Positions 11,907 to 19,229 of a DNA stretch of 64,000 bases are shown piece by piece. Origin of the DNA: Polyangium spumosum. Its GTDB lineage: Bacteria; Myxococcota_A; Polyangia; Polyangiales; Polyangiaceae. Where the stretch lies: NCBI RefSeq assembly GCF_009649845.1, contig NZ_WJIE01000001.1, forward strand, positions 1,039,054 to 1,103,053, written 5' to 3'. Position numbers and translations under genes: made by a program. The notes beneath the pieces were generated by a model, which ran no database searches, was not told the DNA's origin, and was given only the letters and a program-made list of their open reading frames with translations. The stretch's first letter is position 1; every line of letters starts with the position of its first letter.

Positions 11907-12758
11907 TCAGCGGCGCGCGCGCCCTCCCACGACTTCCGCTTCCGCCTCCGCCTCCGCCTCGGATTCCGCCTCCGCCTCCGCCTCCGCCGCCGCAGCCGCG
12001 ATCCGCTGCCGCTTCCGCTTCCGCGGCGCGCCCGCGCGCGCCGCCGCGCGCACCACACGCGCGAGGCGATCCCGCAGGTCGCGGTGTTTCCGCGTCCGCC
12101 GTCGCACGACGTAAGGGAAAATGAGGCGCGGAATGAGGAAGCCAATCACCAGACAAGCGAGCCCGGCCAGCGTGGCGGGCAGGCCGCTCTTCGTGGCCAG
12201 CGCAATGCTCATGGCGACGGGCACGCCGCCGCCGAGCCCGAAGCCGAACCCGATCCCGAAATACAGGCCCGCGGCGAGGTTCGAATGCCGCTCGTCGACC
12301 CGGACGAGCGTCTTGCCATTCCGTGATCGCACCGTGACCGAGAGCTGCCGCGGCTGTGCTTGTGGCAGGACCGTGGGCGTCCACGTCACGGTTTTCCCCA
12401 CGATCTGCACCTGCCCCGCCTCGCCCATCACCGTCTGGATGGCCTCGACGAGATCCTCATGGGAATCGGCCCCGATCTCGCCGTCGATCTCCTCTTCGAG
12501 CAGCGTCCGGAGGGGCGCGCCGAGCAGCTCGTTCGACGCCTCCGTCTTCTCCTCGAGCGGCGCGCGCTCGTTCACCGCGCCCCGAATGGCCGTGCCGGGG
12601 ATCCCGAGCTCGGCCGCATGCCGCGCGAGCTCGTCCTCCGTCATCGAGGACGCGAGCGCCTCCGTCTCGGCGTCCCGCTCGGCGAGATCGAGGGCCCGGC
12701 GGAGGATCTTGCGCACTTCAGCCGAGGAGAGGCGGCGTTCGCGGAAGGGAGCGGTCAT
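11907..12758 (-). CDS. Membrane protein with Ala-Glu repeat tail, function unknown
   Basis: 283 residues. The N-terminal half is soluble and acidic, with a helical region about 10-60 (LSSAEVRKILRRALDLAERD) and a beta region about 100-150. Two membrane helices follow (LYFGIGFGFGLGGGVPVAM and LPATLAGLACLVIGFLIP), then a strongly basic stretch and a final tail of alternating Ala-Glu pairs. The tail is encoded by a hexanucleotide microsatellite and is likely to vary in length. Start at ATG 12758; a GTG 18 bp upstream is possible. Neither has a good ribosome-binding site. I recognise the architecture from other myxobacterial proteins of unknown role, but no named domain. Confidence 0.75.
   Translation of the reverse strand: MTAPFRERRLSSAEVRKILRRALDLAERDAETEALASSMTEDELARHAAELGIPGTAIRGAVNERAPLEEKTEASNELLGAPLRTLLEEEIDGEIGADSHEDLVEAIQTVMGEAGQVQIVGKTVTWTPTVLPQAQPRQLSVTVRSRNGKTLVRVDERHSNLAAGLYFGIGFGFGLGGGVPVAMSIALATKSGLPATLAGLACLVIGFLIPRLIFPYVVRRRTRKHRDLRDRLARVVRAAARAGAPRKRKRQRIAAAAAEAEAEAESEAEAEAEAEVVGGRARR
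11936..11996. repeat. CGCCTC hexanucleotide microsatellite (coding)
   Basis: On the plus strand the motif CGCCTC (with CGCTTC and CGGATT variants) is repeated about ten times. On the minus strand it encodes the Ala-Glu tail of the overlapping membrane protein in phase, so loss or gain of units would change tail length without a frameshift. Confidence 0.75.
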
Positions 12759-12842
12759 GGGGGCGGGAGGATACACGTTCCGCGCGGATCCATCGAGCGT
12801 GACCAGAGCGTCACGAGGAGAACACGCTTGCTGTCGCGAAGG

Positions 12843-12880
12843 CCCCTCTCCCGCGGGCGGGAGAGGGGTTGGGGGTGAGG
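12843..12880. repeat. Dispersed palindromic repeat, copy 1
   Basis: CCCCTCTCCC and GGGAGAGGGG form a 10-bp stem with a GCGGGC loop, followed by TTGGGGGTGAGG. The same sequence recurs at 13348-13380 (decayed) and as an inverted pair at 21615-21706. This copy lies 11 bp past the stop of the Cys-rich protein gene and may end its transcript. Similar REP-like sequences are known in many GC-rich bacteria. Confidence 0.8.
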
Positions 12881-12891
12881 GGATCAGTGGC

Positions 12892-13254
12892 TCAGTTGCA
12901 CCACAACCCCGGCACGAGCACGCCGTTGAATCGTACCCGCTTCACGCCTTCGCGGTTCTCACACATGCTCTTAACCCATTGCATGCATGCGCGCGCGGAC
13001 GGGGTCGTCATGGCTGGCGAGACCCAACCATTGCAACAGCTGCCGCGACATTGTCCCGCCTGCGCCACGAGCGCCGAAGCCTTTTCACCAGTCACCTCCT
13101 CCTGCGTCGAGAGCTCCGCCGCACGCCCCGACACATCCCCAGCGACCGCATGTTCCTCCGCCTCCTCCGGCGCCGCGGCACACGCCGCGGAGATACAGAG
13201 GACCGACCCCCCCATTCCCACCAAAACCTCACGAATGAACGTGCTGTGCTTCAT
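12892..13254 (-). CDS. Small secreted six-cysteine protein, paralogue A
   Basis: 120 residues. It starts MKHSTFIREVLVGMGG, a signal peptide that ends near the ACAAA segment. An acidic spacer of about 40 residues follows (EEAEEH ... ELSTQEEVT), then a compact 52-residue cysteine region with spacing C-x3-CC-x15-C-x7-C-x20-C. The next gene upstream encodes a paralogue with exactly the same Cys spacing and the same start MKHSTF. The layout suggests an exported pro-protein whose Cys core is held by three disulfides. I do not recognise the family. ATG 13254 is chosen from the shared signal peptide; the open frame upstream has no such signal. A dispersed palindromic repeat follows the stop. Confidence 0.78.
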   Translation of the reverse strand: MKHSTFIREVLVGMGGSVLCISAACAAAPEEAEEHAVAGDVSGRAAELSTQEEVTGEKASALVAQAGQCRGSCCNGWVSPAMTTPSARACMQWVKSMCENREGVKRVRFNGVLVPGLWCN

Positions 13255-13347
13255 GCGTGCCTCACTACGGCCAGGCGTTTCAACGGATCTCGGTCGCCTC
13301 GCCCCCTCACGGCAGAAGACGGCGGCGACGACCGAGCATGGATCTCC

Positions 13348-13380
13348 GTCACGCGGGCGCGAGAGGGGTTGGGGTGAGGG
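13348..13380. repeat. Dispersed palindromic repeat, copy 2 (decayed)
   Basis: GAGAGGGGTTGGGGTGAGGG at 13361-13380 matches the right half of copy 1; the left arm has diverged. It sits directly after the stop of paralogue B, in the same position as copy 1 behind paralogue A, which suggests that gene and repeat were duplicated together. Confidence 0.65.
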
Positions 13381-13382
13381 AT

Positions 13383-13733
13383 CTACTGGCAAATCCATGC
13401 CGCGAAGATCTCGCCGTTCCACCTCGCGCGTAGCGGCCCCCCGCGATTCTGGCACACACTATGGGCATACTGACGGCACACGGGCCTGGAGGTGGTCGTC
13501 ACGAGTGGCGAGACCCAGTTATTGCAACAACGCACCCGACATTTTCCCGATGCCGCCACCAGCTCCGACGCCCCCTCCTCGGTCACCTCCTCCTGCGTCG
13601 AAAGCTCGCCAACGGCCTCGCCCAATCCATACTCCTCGGCCTCCTCCGCCACCGCGACCCCCGCCGTGGACACCCCGAAGGCCGCGAAACCGATCCCCAC
13701 CAGAACCTTACGAACGAAAGTGCTGTGCTTCAT
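13383..13733 (-). CDS. Small secreted six-cysteine protein, paralogue B
   Basis: 116 residues. It begins MKHSTFVRKVLVGIGFAAFG, a signal peptide probably cut after VAVA, then the acidic spacer EEAEEYGLGEAVGELSTQEE and a Cys core with the spacing C-x3-CC-x15-C-x7-C-x20-C, identical to paralogue A. Conserved core residues besides Cys include CCNxWVSP, two Thr, and WNG or FNG near the C-terminus. It lies 128 bp upstream of paralogue A in the same direction. Function unknown; an extracellular disulfide-rich effector, inhibitor or adhesive peptide are all possible. Confidence 0.78.
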   Translation of the reverse strand: MKHSTFVRKVLVGIGFAAFGVSTAGVAVAEEAEEYGLGEAVGELSTQEEVTEEGASELVAASGKCRVRCCNNWVSPLVTTTSRPVCRQYAHSVCQNRGGPLRARWNGEIFAAWICQ

Positions 13734-13819
13734 GCCCGGACGGACTGCAATGCCCGTACCGTCGCTTGGTGTATCGGAACCGCACGCAGGAGCAAGGCCG
13801 GCGCCCCCCCTGACTCTCC

Positions 13820-14131
13820 TCATGAGCGGGGCGGTGTTACCGTGAACCCCAGGTCTTTGCTTCCCAGGAACTTGATCGTGCCGCCCATCTCGTGGGCGAC
13901 CAGGCCGAGGTCGAGCGGGACATTCGCCAGCGCCAACACGAGCGCTTGCACGGAGTCGGCGCCCCACACGGACCGACTCGCCTTGTGGTCGCCAGGGCCG
14001 TGGATCTCGAAGTCGACCGACCAGTTCCCATTCTCCTCGGGTTTGGGCGCATGGATCCGGACGACGACCTTGCGTGATCCCCGCTTACCCTGCTGGATGA
14101 ACCGAAGCTCTCGCTCCGCGATGACCGTCAT
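13820..14131 (-). CDS. DUF6968 family protein
   Basis: 103 residues, cytoplasmic, no signal peptide. The pattern fits DUF6968: an N-terminal strand IAERELRFI, a central GNWSVDFEI and the helix SVQALVLALANVPLDL. The family has no known function. The ATG at 14131 overlaps the stop of the preceding Cys-rich gene as ATGA and has GAGGGAAG upstream, so the two are translated from one message. The next downstream gene (paralogue B) starts 87 bp later. The coupling suggests that this protein acts with, or in the same cells as, the exported partner. Confidence 0.72.
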   Translation of the reverse strand: MTVIAERELRFIQQGKRGSRKVVVRIHAPKPEENGNWSVDFEIHGPGDHKASRSVWGADSVQALVLALANVPLDLGLVAHEMGGTIKFLGSKDLGFTVTPPRS

Positions 14132-14439
14132 CGCAACGCTTCCCTCTCGCATTCGAGATAGCAACGAGATCGCTCGTTATTGGCGCGGCGCCAGCATCGC
14201 TCGCGATTTTTCTTCGGCTTCTCTGGTAGCTTGCGACATTGACGGTTGTCATGATCCCACACGAGATCACACGCCCGCCTGCAATAAGCCCACTCGCTGT
14301 CATCCGAAGCAACGACCGGAGCCGTGCCATCTTGCGGAGCCTGGTACGCCGTGGCCCGTCCCGCTGATGAAAATATGGTCAACGAGACCAGCAACGAGAG
14401 GACTGCCATCACATTGCACGCCGCCCTTTGCATTCGCAT
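14128..14439 (-). CDS. Small secreted protein with symmetric CX3C pairs
   Basis: 103 residues. A signal peptide (MRMQRAACNVMAVLSLLV to about ATA) is followed by a short linker and a 51-residue basic core with six cysteines. Their spacing is C-x3-C-x10-C-x13-C-x10-C-x3-C, which reads the same in both directions and fits a disulfide-locked helical hairpin with twin CX3C motifs. GGAGG stands 7 nt before the ATG at 14439, a strong start. The gene is first of a group of four minus-strand genes (this one, DUF6968, paralogues B and A). No family recognised; a helical-hairpin toxin-like or protective peptide is a guess from the Cys pattern only. Confidence 0.75.
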   Translation of the reverse strand: MRMQRAACNVMAVLSLLVSLTIFSSAGRATAYQAPQDGTAPVVASDDSEWAYCRRACDLVWDHDNRQCRKLPEKPKKNRERCWRRANNERSRCYLECEREALR

Positions 14440-14585
14440 GCCCCACCTCCTTCGCTCGCATTCCCTCGCCACTCTATCCGGCGGCTGCCGACGCGCAAAG
14501 TTTCCTGTGTCCACAAACTTGCCCCCCCGCCCGCCCCTGCGTTACGAGCCGCCTCCCCGGGAAAAAACCACCGAGGAGAGGATCG

Positions 14586-14945
14586 ATGAAGACGAAAGGC
14601 AAGAAGGCCGCGAAGAAGGGCGAGATCGGCAAGAAGGGCGCGAAGGCCGCAGCATCGGCCGCCGTCGCCGTCGCCGTCGCCGAGACGCTCCCGCCGCCGC
14701 CCGTCGCGCTCGCGCCCGCGCCCGCGCCCACGCCGGAAGCGCCCGCCACGATCGACGAGGATTCCAGGGCGCCCGCCGCCTCCGAGCGCAGGCCCATCTC
14801 GATGGAAGAGCGCCGCCGGTTGATCGCGCTCGCCGCCTATCGACGCGCCGAGACGATCGGGTTCGGCAAGACCAATCCGCTGGAAGACTGGCTCGTCGCC
14901 GAGCGCGAGATCGACGCCATGCTCGCCGGCGAAATCGCGACCTGA
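14586..14945 (+). CDS. DUF2934 domain protein with Lys/Ala-rich N-terminus
   Basis: 119 residues. The N-terminus is Lys-rich (MKTKGKKAAKKGEIGKKG), the middle is an Ala/Pro linker, and the last 45 residues form a DUF2934 helix pair: RRLIALAAYRRAETIGF followed by NPLEDWLVAEREIDAML. DUF2934 is common in soil proteobacteria and is of unknown function; the basic tail suggests nucleic-acid or envelope binding. GAGGAGAGG precedes the ATG. The stop is 1 nt before the chromate transporter start, so the two are likely co-transcribed. Confidence 0.75.
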   Translation: MKTKGKKAAKKGEIGKKGAKAAASAAVAVAVAETLPPPPVALAPAPAPTPEAPATIDEDSRAPAASERRPISMEERRRLIALAAYRRAETIGFGKTNPLEDWLVAEREIDAMLAGEIAT

Positions 14946-14946
14946 C

Positions 14947-16149
14947 ATGAACGCGGAGGCCACGCCTCCCCCGGCGTCACCCGACGCAGCCGAGCCGGGC
15001 CGGCTGCGCGAGGTGGCGCTTCTGTTTTTGCGCCTCGGCTTCACCGCGTTCGGCGGGCCCGCCGCCCACGTCGCGCTCATGGAGGCCGAGGTCGTCACGC
15101 GCAGGAAATGGGTCACGCGTGAGGAGTTCCTCGACCTCTTCGCCGCGACGAACCTCATCCCGGGCCCGAACTCCACCGAAATGGCGATCCACCTCGGGTA
15201 TCGCCGCGCCGGGACGCCGGGGCTCGCCGTCGCCGGGGTCTGCTTCATCCTGCCCGCCGCGCTGGTCACCGCCGCCTTCGCGATCGCCTACATGCGCCTG
15301 CGCGCCGTGCCCGCGATGGAAGGGCTGCTTTATGGCCTGAAGCCCGCGATGCTCGCGATCGTGCTCGCGGCCATGGCGCGGCTCGTCCTACCTCGAAAAA
15401 AGGATTGGTTTTTCCTGGCGCTCGGGACCGCCGCCGCCGCGGCCAGCGTGCTCGGGGTGAACGAGGTCGCCGTGATCTTCGCAGGCGCAGGGATCGGCGC
15501 GCTCCGGATTCGAAAGCCGCCGGGGAAACCAACCGCCGACGAAAAGAAAGGTGCGTCCCCCGCCCTCTTCCCGGTTCCCCTCCTCGCCTCGGCCGCGATG
15601 ACCACGGGCGGATCGAAGCTGATCCCGCTCGGGCTGTTTTTCCTCAAGGTGGGCAGCATCCTCTACGGCAGCGGATACGTGCTCATCGCATTGCTCCGCG
15701 CCGGGCTCGTGAGCGAGCGGGGGTGGCTCACCGAGGCGGAGCTGCTCGACGCGGTCGCCATTGGACAGTTCACGCCGGGCCCCGTGCTCTCCACCGCGAC
15801 GTTTATCGGTTACCTCATCGAAGGGCCCGCCGGCGCGGCCGTGGCCACGCTCGCCATCTTCCTGCCGAGTTTCCTCCTCGTCCGCGTCACCGCGCCCATC
15901 CTGCCGAAAATGCGCGCCGCCCCGCGCCTCGCGGGCCTGCTCGACGGCGCCGCCGCCGCCTCGCTCGGCCTGCTCGCCGCCGCCACGATCGCGCTCGGGC
16001 GCGGCGCCCTCGTCGACCTGCCCGCCTGGCTGATCCTCGCCGCCGCCTTGCCCATCGCGATGCAGCCGAAGATCAATGCCACGTGGATCGTCGTCGGCAG
16101 CGCCCTCGTCGGGCTCGCCGTTCGCGCGGCATTCGGGCATTCCCCCTGA
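14947..16149 (+). CDS. chrA: Chromate transporter ChrA
   Basis: 400 residues, the length of a two-domain (long) CHR family member. ChrA exports chromate across the inner membrane by proton-driven antiport. Both CHR halves are visible: FLRLGFTAFGGPAAH near residue 28 with LIPGPNSTEMAIHLGY, and FLKVGSILYGSGYVLIALL near 225 with GQFTPGPVLSTATFIGY. About ten hydrophobic segments are present, joined by a polar linker near residue 195. It is 1 nt behind the DUF2934 gene. No chrB regulator is nearby. Chromate is the family substrate; the actual anion in this organism is not shown. Confidence 0.92.
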   Translation: MNAEATPPPASPDAAEPGRLREVALLFLRLGFTAFGGPAAHVALMEAEVVTRRKWVTREEFLDLFAATNLIPGPNSTEMAIHLGYRRAGTPGLAVAGVCFILPAALVTAAFAIAYMRLRAVPAMEGLLYGLKPAMLAIVLAAMARLVLPRKKDWFFLALGTAAAAASVLGVNEVAVIFAGAGIGALRIRKPPGKPTADEKKGASPALFPVPLLASAAMTTGGSKLIPLGLFFLKVGSILYGSGYVLIALLRAGLVSERGWLTEAELLDAVAIGQFTPGPVLSTATFIGYLIEGPAGAAVATLAIFLPSFLLVRVTAPILPKMRAAPRLAGLLDGAAAASLGLLAAATIALGRGALVDLPAWLILAAALPIAMQPKINATWIVVGSALVGLAVRAAFGHSP

Positions 16150-16236
16150 AGCCCGGACATCTGTTCGCCCGCCCCCCGGGCAATACGAGAGAAACCGGCT
16201 GACGGTCTCGACGCGCTGCGCTACCGTCCGGCCGCC

Positions 16237-17565
16237 ATGATCGTCATGAAGTTCGGCGGCAGCTCCGTCGCCAACAAGAAGCAGATCGAGAAGGTGCTCG
16301 CCATCGTCCGCGGGCGCGCAGCCAAGGCGCCGCTCGTCGTGAGCTCGGCCCATAAAGGCATGACCGACGCGCTGCTCGCAGGCGCGCGCGAGGCCACCCG
16401 CGGCGTCTACGCCCCCGAGCGCGTGATCGAGCGCCAGGCCGCGATCGCCCGCGAGCTCGGCTGCGACGACGCCCTGCTCGCGCCCTTCTTCGACGAGATC
16501 GCCGCCCTCTACAAGGGCCTCTCGCTCGTGCGCGAGCTCAGCCCGCGCAGCCTCGACTACGCCGCGAGCTTCGGCGAACGTCTGGCCGTGCGGGTCATCG
16601 CCGATTATTTCACGCGTGAAGGATTGCCCGCACAGGCCTTCGACGTCTGGGATCTCGGCTTCGTCACCGACGCGACGTTCGGCGCGGCCCGCCCCCTGCC
16701 CGGCTACGAGGAGCGGATGAAACGCGCCGTGAAGGAGCGCGTGCCGGAGGGCGTGATCCCCATCGTCACGGGCTTCGTGGGCCGCACCGAGGCCGGCGAG
16801 ATCACGACCGTAGGCCGCAACGGGAGTGATCTGACGGCGACGCTCGTCGGCGCCGCGCTCGAGGCCGAGGAGGTCGAGATCTGGTCCGACACCGACGGCG
16901 TGATGACCGCGGATCCGGGCGTCGTCCCGCAGGCCCGCTCGATCCCCGAGATGCGCTTCGACGAGGCCGCCGAGCTCGCCTACTTCGGCAGCCGCGTCCT
17001 GCACCCCTCGACGCTCGTGCCGGCGATCGAAAAAAAGATCCCCGTCCGCGTGCTCAACACGAACCGCCCCGAGCACCCCGGCACGGTCATCCGCGAGGCC
17101 ACGTCCCCGGGCGAGCTGCCCGCGACGAGCATCGCTTACCGCGGCGGTCAGCTCGCCGTGACGCTCTGCTCGACGCGTATGCTCGGCGCGGCCGGCTTCC
17201 TCGGCGAGGCGTTCCAGGCGCTCGGGCGGCACGAGGTGGTGGTCGACATGATCGCGACCTCGGAGGTCAACGTGTCGTTCACGACGGACTGCAAAGCGCC
17301 GCTCGATCGCGCGCTGCCCGAGCTCGAGAAGCTCGGCGACGTGCGGGTCGAGGCCGGAAAGACGCTGATGGTGGTCGTGGGCCGGCGGCTCGCGGAGCAG
17401 CCGGGGCTCGGCGCGGCGATCCTGCAAGCCGTCGCGGACGCAGGCGTGAACGTGGAGATGGTGAGCTACGGGATGAAGAGCATCAGCCTGACCATGCTCG
17501 TCGCGGACAAAGACGTGGGCGCCGCGGCCGCCGTGCTGCACGAGCGGCTCTTCGAGCGCGCTTGA
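16237..17565 (+). CDS. lysC: Aspartate kinase
   Basis: 442 residues. It phosphorylates L-aspartate with ATP, the first step to lysine, threonine, methionine and diaminopimelate for peptidoglycan. The N-terminal [16 protein letters not shown] is the kinase nucleotide motif; [15 protein letters not shown] and [18 protein letters not shown] are further catalytic blocks. The last 150 residues hold two ACT-type regulatory regions ([13 protein letters not shown] and [19 protein letters not shown]), so feedback inhibition by lysine and/or threonine is expected. It is a single-function enzyme of the LysC size, not fused to homoserine dehydrogenase. No clear ribosome-binding site is present. The isomerase gene follows after 31 bp. 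Confidence 0.93.
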   Translation: MIVMKFGGSSVANKKQIEKVLAIVRGRAAKAPLVVSSAHKGMTDALLAGAREATRGVYAPERVIERQAAIARELGCDDALLAPFFDEIAALYKGLSLVRELSPRSLDYAASFGERLAVRVIADYFTREGLPAQAFDVWDLGFVTDATFGAARPLPGYEERMKRAVKERVPEGVIPIVTGFVGRTEAGEITTVGRNGSDLTATLVGAALEAEEVEIWSDTDGVMTADPGVVPQARSIPEMRFDEAAELAYFGSRVLHPSTLVPAIEKKIPVRVLNTNRPEHPGTVIREATSPGELPATSIAYRGGQLAVTLCSTRMLGAAGFLGEAFQALGRHEVVVDMIATSEVNVSFTTDCKAPLDRALPELEKLGDVRVEAGKTLMVVVGRRLAEQPGLGAAILQAVADAGVNVEMVSYGMKSISLTMLVADKDVGAAAAVLHERLFERA

Positions 17566-17596
17566 CGCCGGCCTGCGTGTGGCCGAAGCCAGGGCG

Positions 17597-19117
17597 ATGA
17601 AGAAGATCGCCCTGTTCTGGCCCGGCGACGCGCGGGCCAAGCCAAACGAGGTCGCCGTCCCCAGCATCACGGCGGCGACGGTGCAGCTGGAACGAGCGCT
17701 CCAGAAGCTCGGCCACGCGCCCTATCGGATCGAGGGTTTCCTGTCGAAGCCCCACGAATCCATCGAGAAGCTCGGGCCTGTCGACGACCCGATGATCGGC
17801 GTGTGTGTACACTGGTTTTACGGGCCACACACGACGGACGGCGTGGTCGGCAAGGAGAACCCCTTGCTGCTCGCGTCGAATTTCTCGGGCCGCTGGCCCG
17901 GGCTCGTGGGCCTCTTGAACACGGGCGCCTGCCTGGAGAGCCTGGATCGGCCGTTCTCGCGGATCTGGACGGACGCGGAGGACTGGACGGCCGACCGCGC
18001 GTTCATGGAGCGGCTCGACACGTGGTGCCAGACGGGCCGGCTCGCCTGGCCCGAGGACGCGATCCACGAGCCCGGCGAGGTCGCCCCGGCGGCGCAGGTG
18101 ATCGCGCGGAAGGTGGCGGAGGAGATCCGGCGGCGGCGCGTGCTCCTCATGATGCTCGGCGACACCTCGATGGGCATGATCAACGGGTATTTCGGCCCGC
18201 GCCTGCTGAACAAGCACGGCTTCACCGAGCACAAGATCGATCAGGCCTGGATCATCGATCGGGGCCGCGGCATCAGCGAGAAGCGAATCGACGACGCGTT
18301 ACGGTTCGTGAAGGATCGGGGCCTCACCTTCCACTGGGGCGAGAATGGCGCGGCCGATTTCGACGAGCGGGCGACGCGCGAGCAGCTCCGCGATTATCTC
18401 GTGGTGCTCGATCTGGTGAACGAATACAAGGCCGACTGCCTCGGCTGGCAATACCAGCTCGGCCTGATCCCGCTGCGCCCGCCCTCGGACCTCGCCGAGG
18501 GCCTCTTCAACTCGGCGTGTCGCCCCGAATCGAACGGCACGACGATCGCCTGCGCGACCGAGGCGGACCAGGGCAACGCGATCCCGATGGAGCTCATGAA
18601 GCGGCTGCTCCGCGAGAAAGGCCTGCACGAGGCCGTGATGTTCCACGACGTGCGCTGGGGCGCCGAGCACGACGGTCGATTCTTGTGGGTATTGCTCAAT
18701 TCGGGCTCGTGCGGCGCGTACGCGTTCAACCACGACAAGGACACGCTGCGCGGCGCGCATAGCTACAGGCAGCCGTCGATGTACTTCCCGACGCCGGGCG
18801 GCACGCTCGCCGGCGAGAGCTTGCCCGGAGCGATGACCTGGGCGCGCACGTACATCAAAGAAGGCGCGCTCTGGATGGATATCGGCAAAGGTGAAGTCGT
18901 GAAGCTGCCGCCCGAGGTGCGCGACGCGTGGTGGGAAGGCACGACGCGCGAATGGCCGTTCATGGCCGCGGACATGGGGATCGGGAGGGACACGCTGATG
19001 GCGCATTACCTCTCGAACCACGTGGCCGTGGCTTATGGCGACGTATTCGACGAGATGGTCGCGCTGTCGCGCGAGCTCGGCTTCAAGGTCCGCGTCCTCG
19101 CCGATCGGGCGGGCTGA
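17597..19117 (+). CDS. L-fucose/L-arabinose isomerase superfamily protein
   Basis: 506 residues. The family interconverts aldoses and ketoses with a Mn2+ centre. The C-terminal half has typical blocks: CLGWQYQLGLIP, NGTTIACATEADQGNAIPM, PGGTLAGESLPGAMTWAR and LSNHVAVAYGD, which supply the metal ligands in fucose isomerases. The N-terminal half (VPSITAATVQLERALQKLG) is Rossmann-like. The most likely substrates are L-fucose, D-arabinose or a related aldose. The nearby pentulose kinase and sugar ABC transporter favour D-arabinose to D-ribulose (inference). The ATG at 17597 follows AGGG; a GTG 18 bp upstream is an alternative start. A sensor kinase gene follows after 112 bp. Confidence 0.85.
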   Translation: MKKIALFWPGDARAKPNEVAVPSITAATVQLERALQKLGHAPYRIEGFLSKPHESIEKLGPVDDPMIGVCVHWFYGPHTTDGVVGKENPLLLASNFSGRWPGLVGLLNTGACLESLDRPFSRIWTDAEDWTADRAFMERLDTWCQTGRLAWPEDAIHEPGEVAPAAQVIARKVAEEIRRRRVLLMMLGDTSMGMINGYFGPRLLNKHGFTEHKIDQAWIIDRGRGISEKRIDDALRFVKDRGLTFHWGENGAADFDERATREQLRDYLVVLDLVNEYKADCLGWQYQLGLIPLRPPSDLAEGLFNSACRPESNGTTIACATEADQGNAIPMELMKRLLREKGLHEAVMFHDVRWGAEHDGRFLWVLLNSGSCGAYAFNHDKDTLRGAHSYRQPSMYFPTPGGTLAGESLPGAMTWARTYIKEGALWMDIGKGEVVKLPPEVRDAWWEGTTREWPFMAADMGIGRDTLMAHYLSNHVAVAYGDVFDEMVALSRELGFKVRVLADRAG

Positions 19118-19229
19118 TTCGAAGCATCGGGCGAACGGGGCGAAGCGGTGGTCCACGTTGCGAACGTGCCATCGTTTGATAGCCTTGGTTTGACGGGAGC
19201 CCCCTTCTCCGCAGCCCGAGCGAAGGTCG

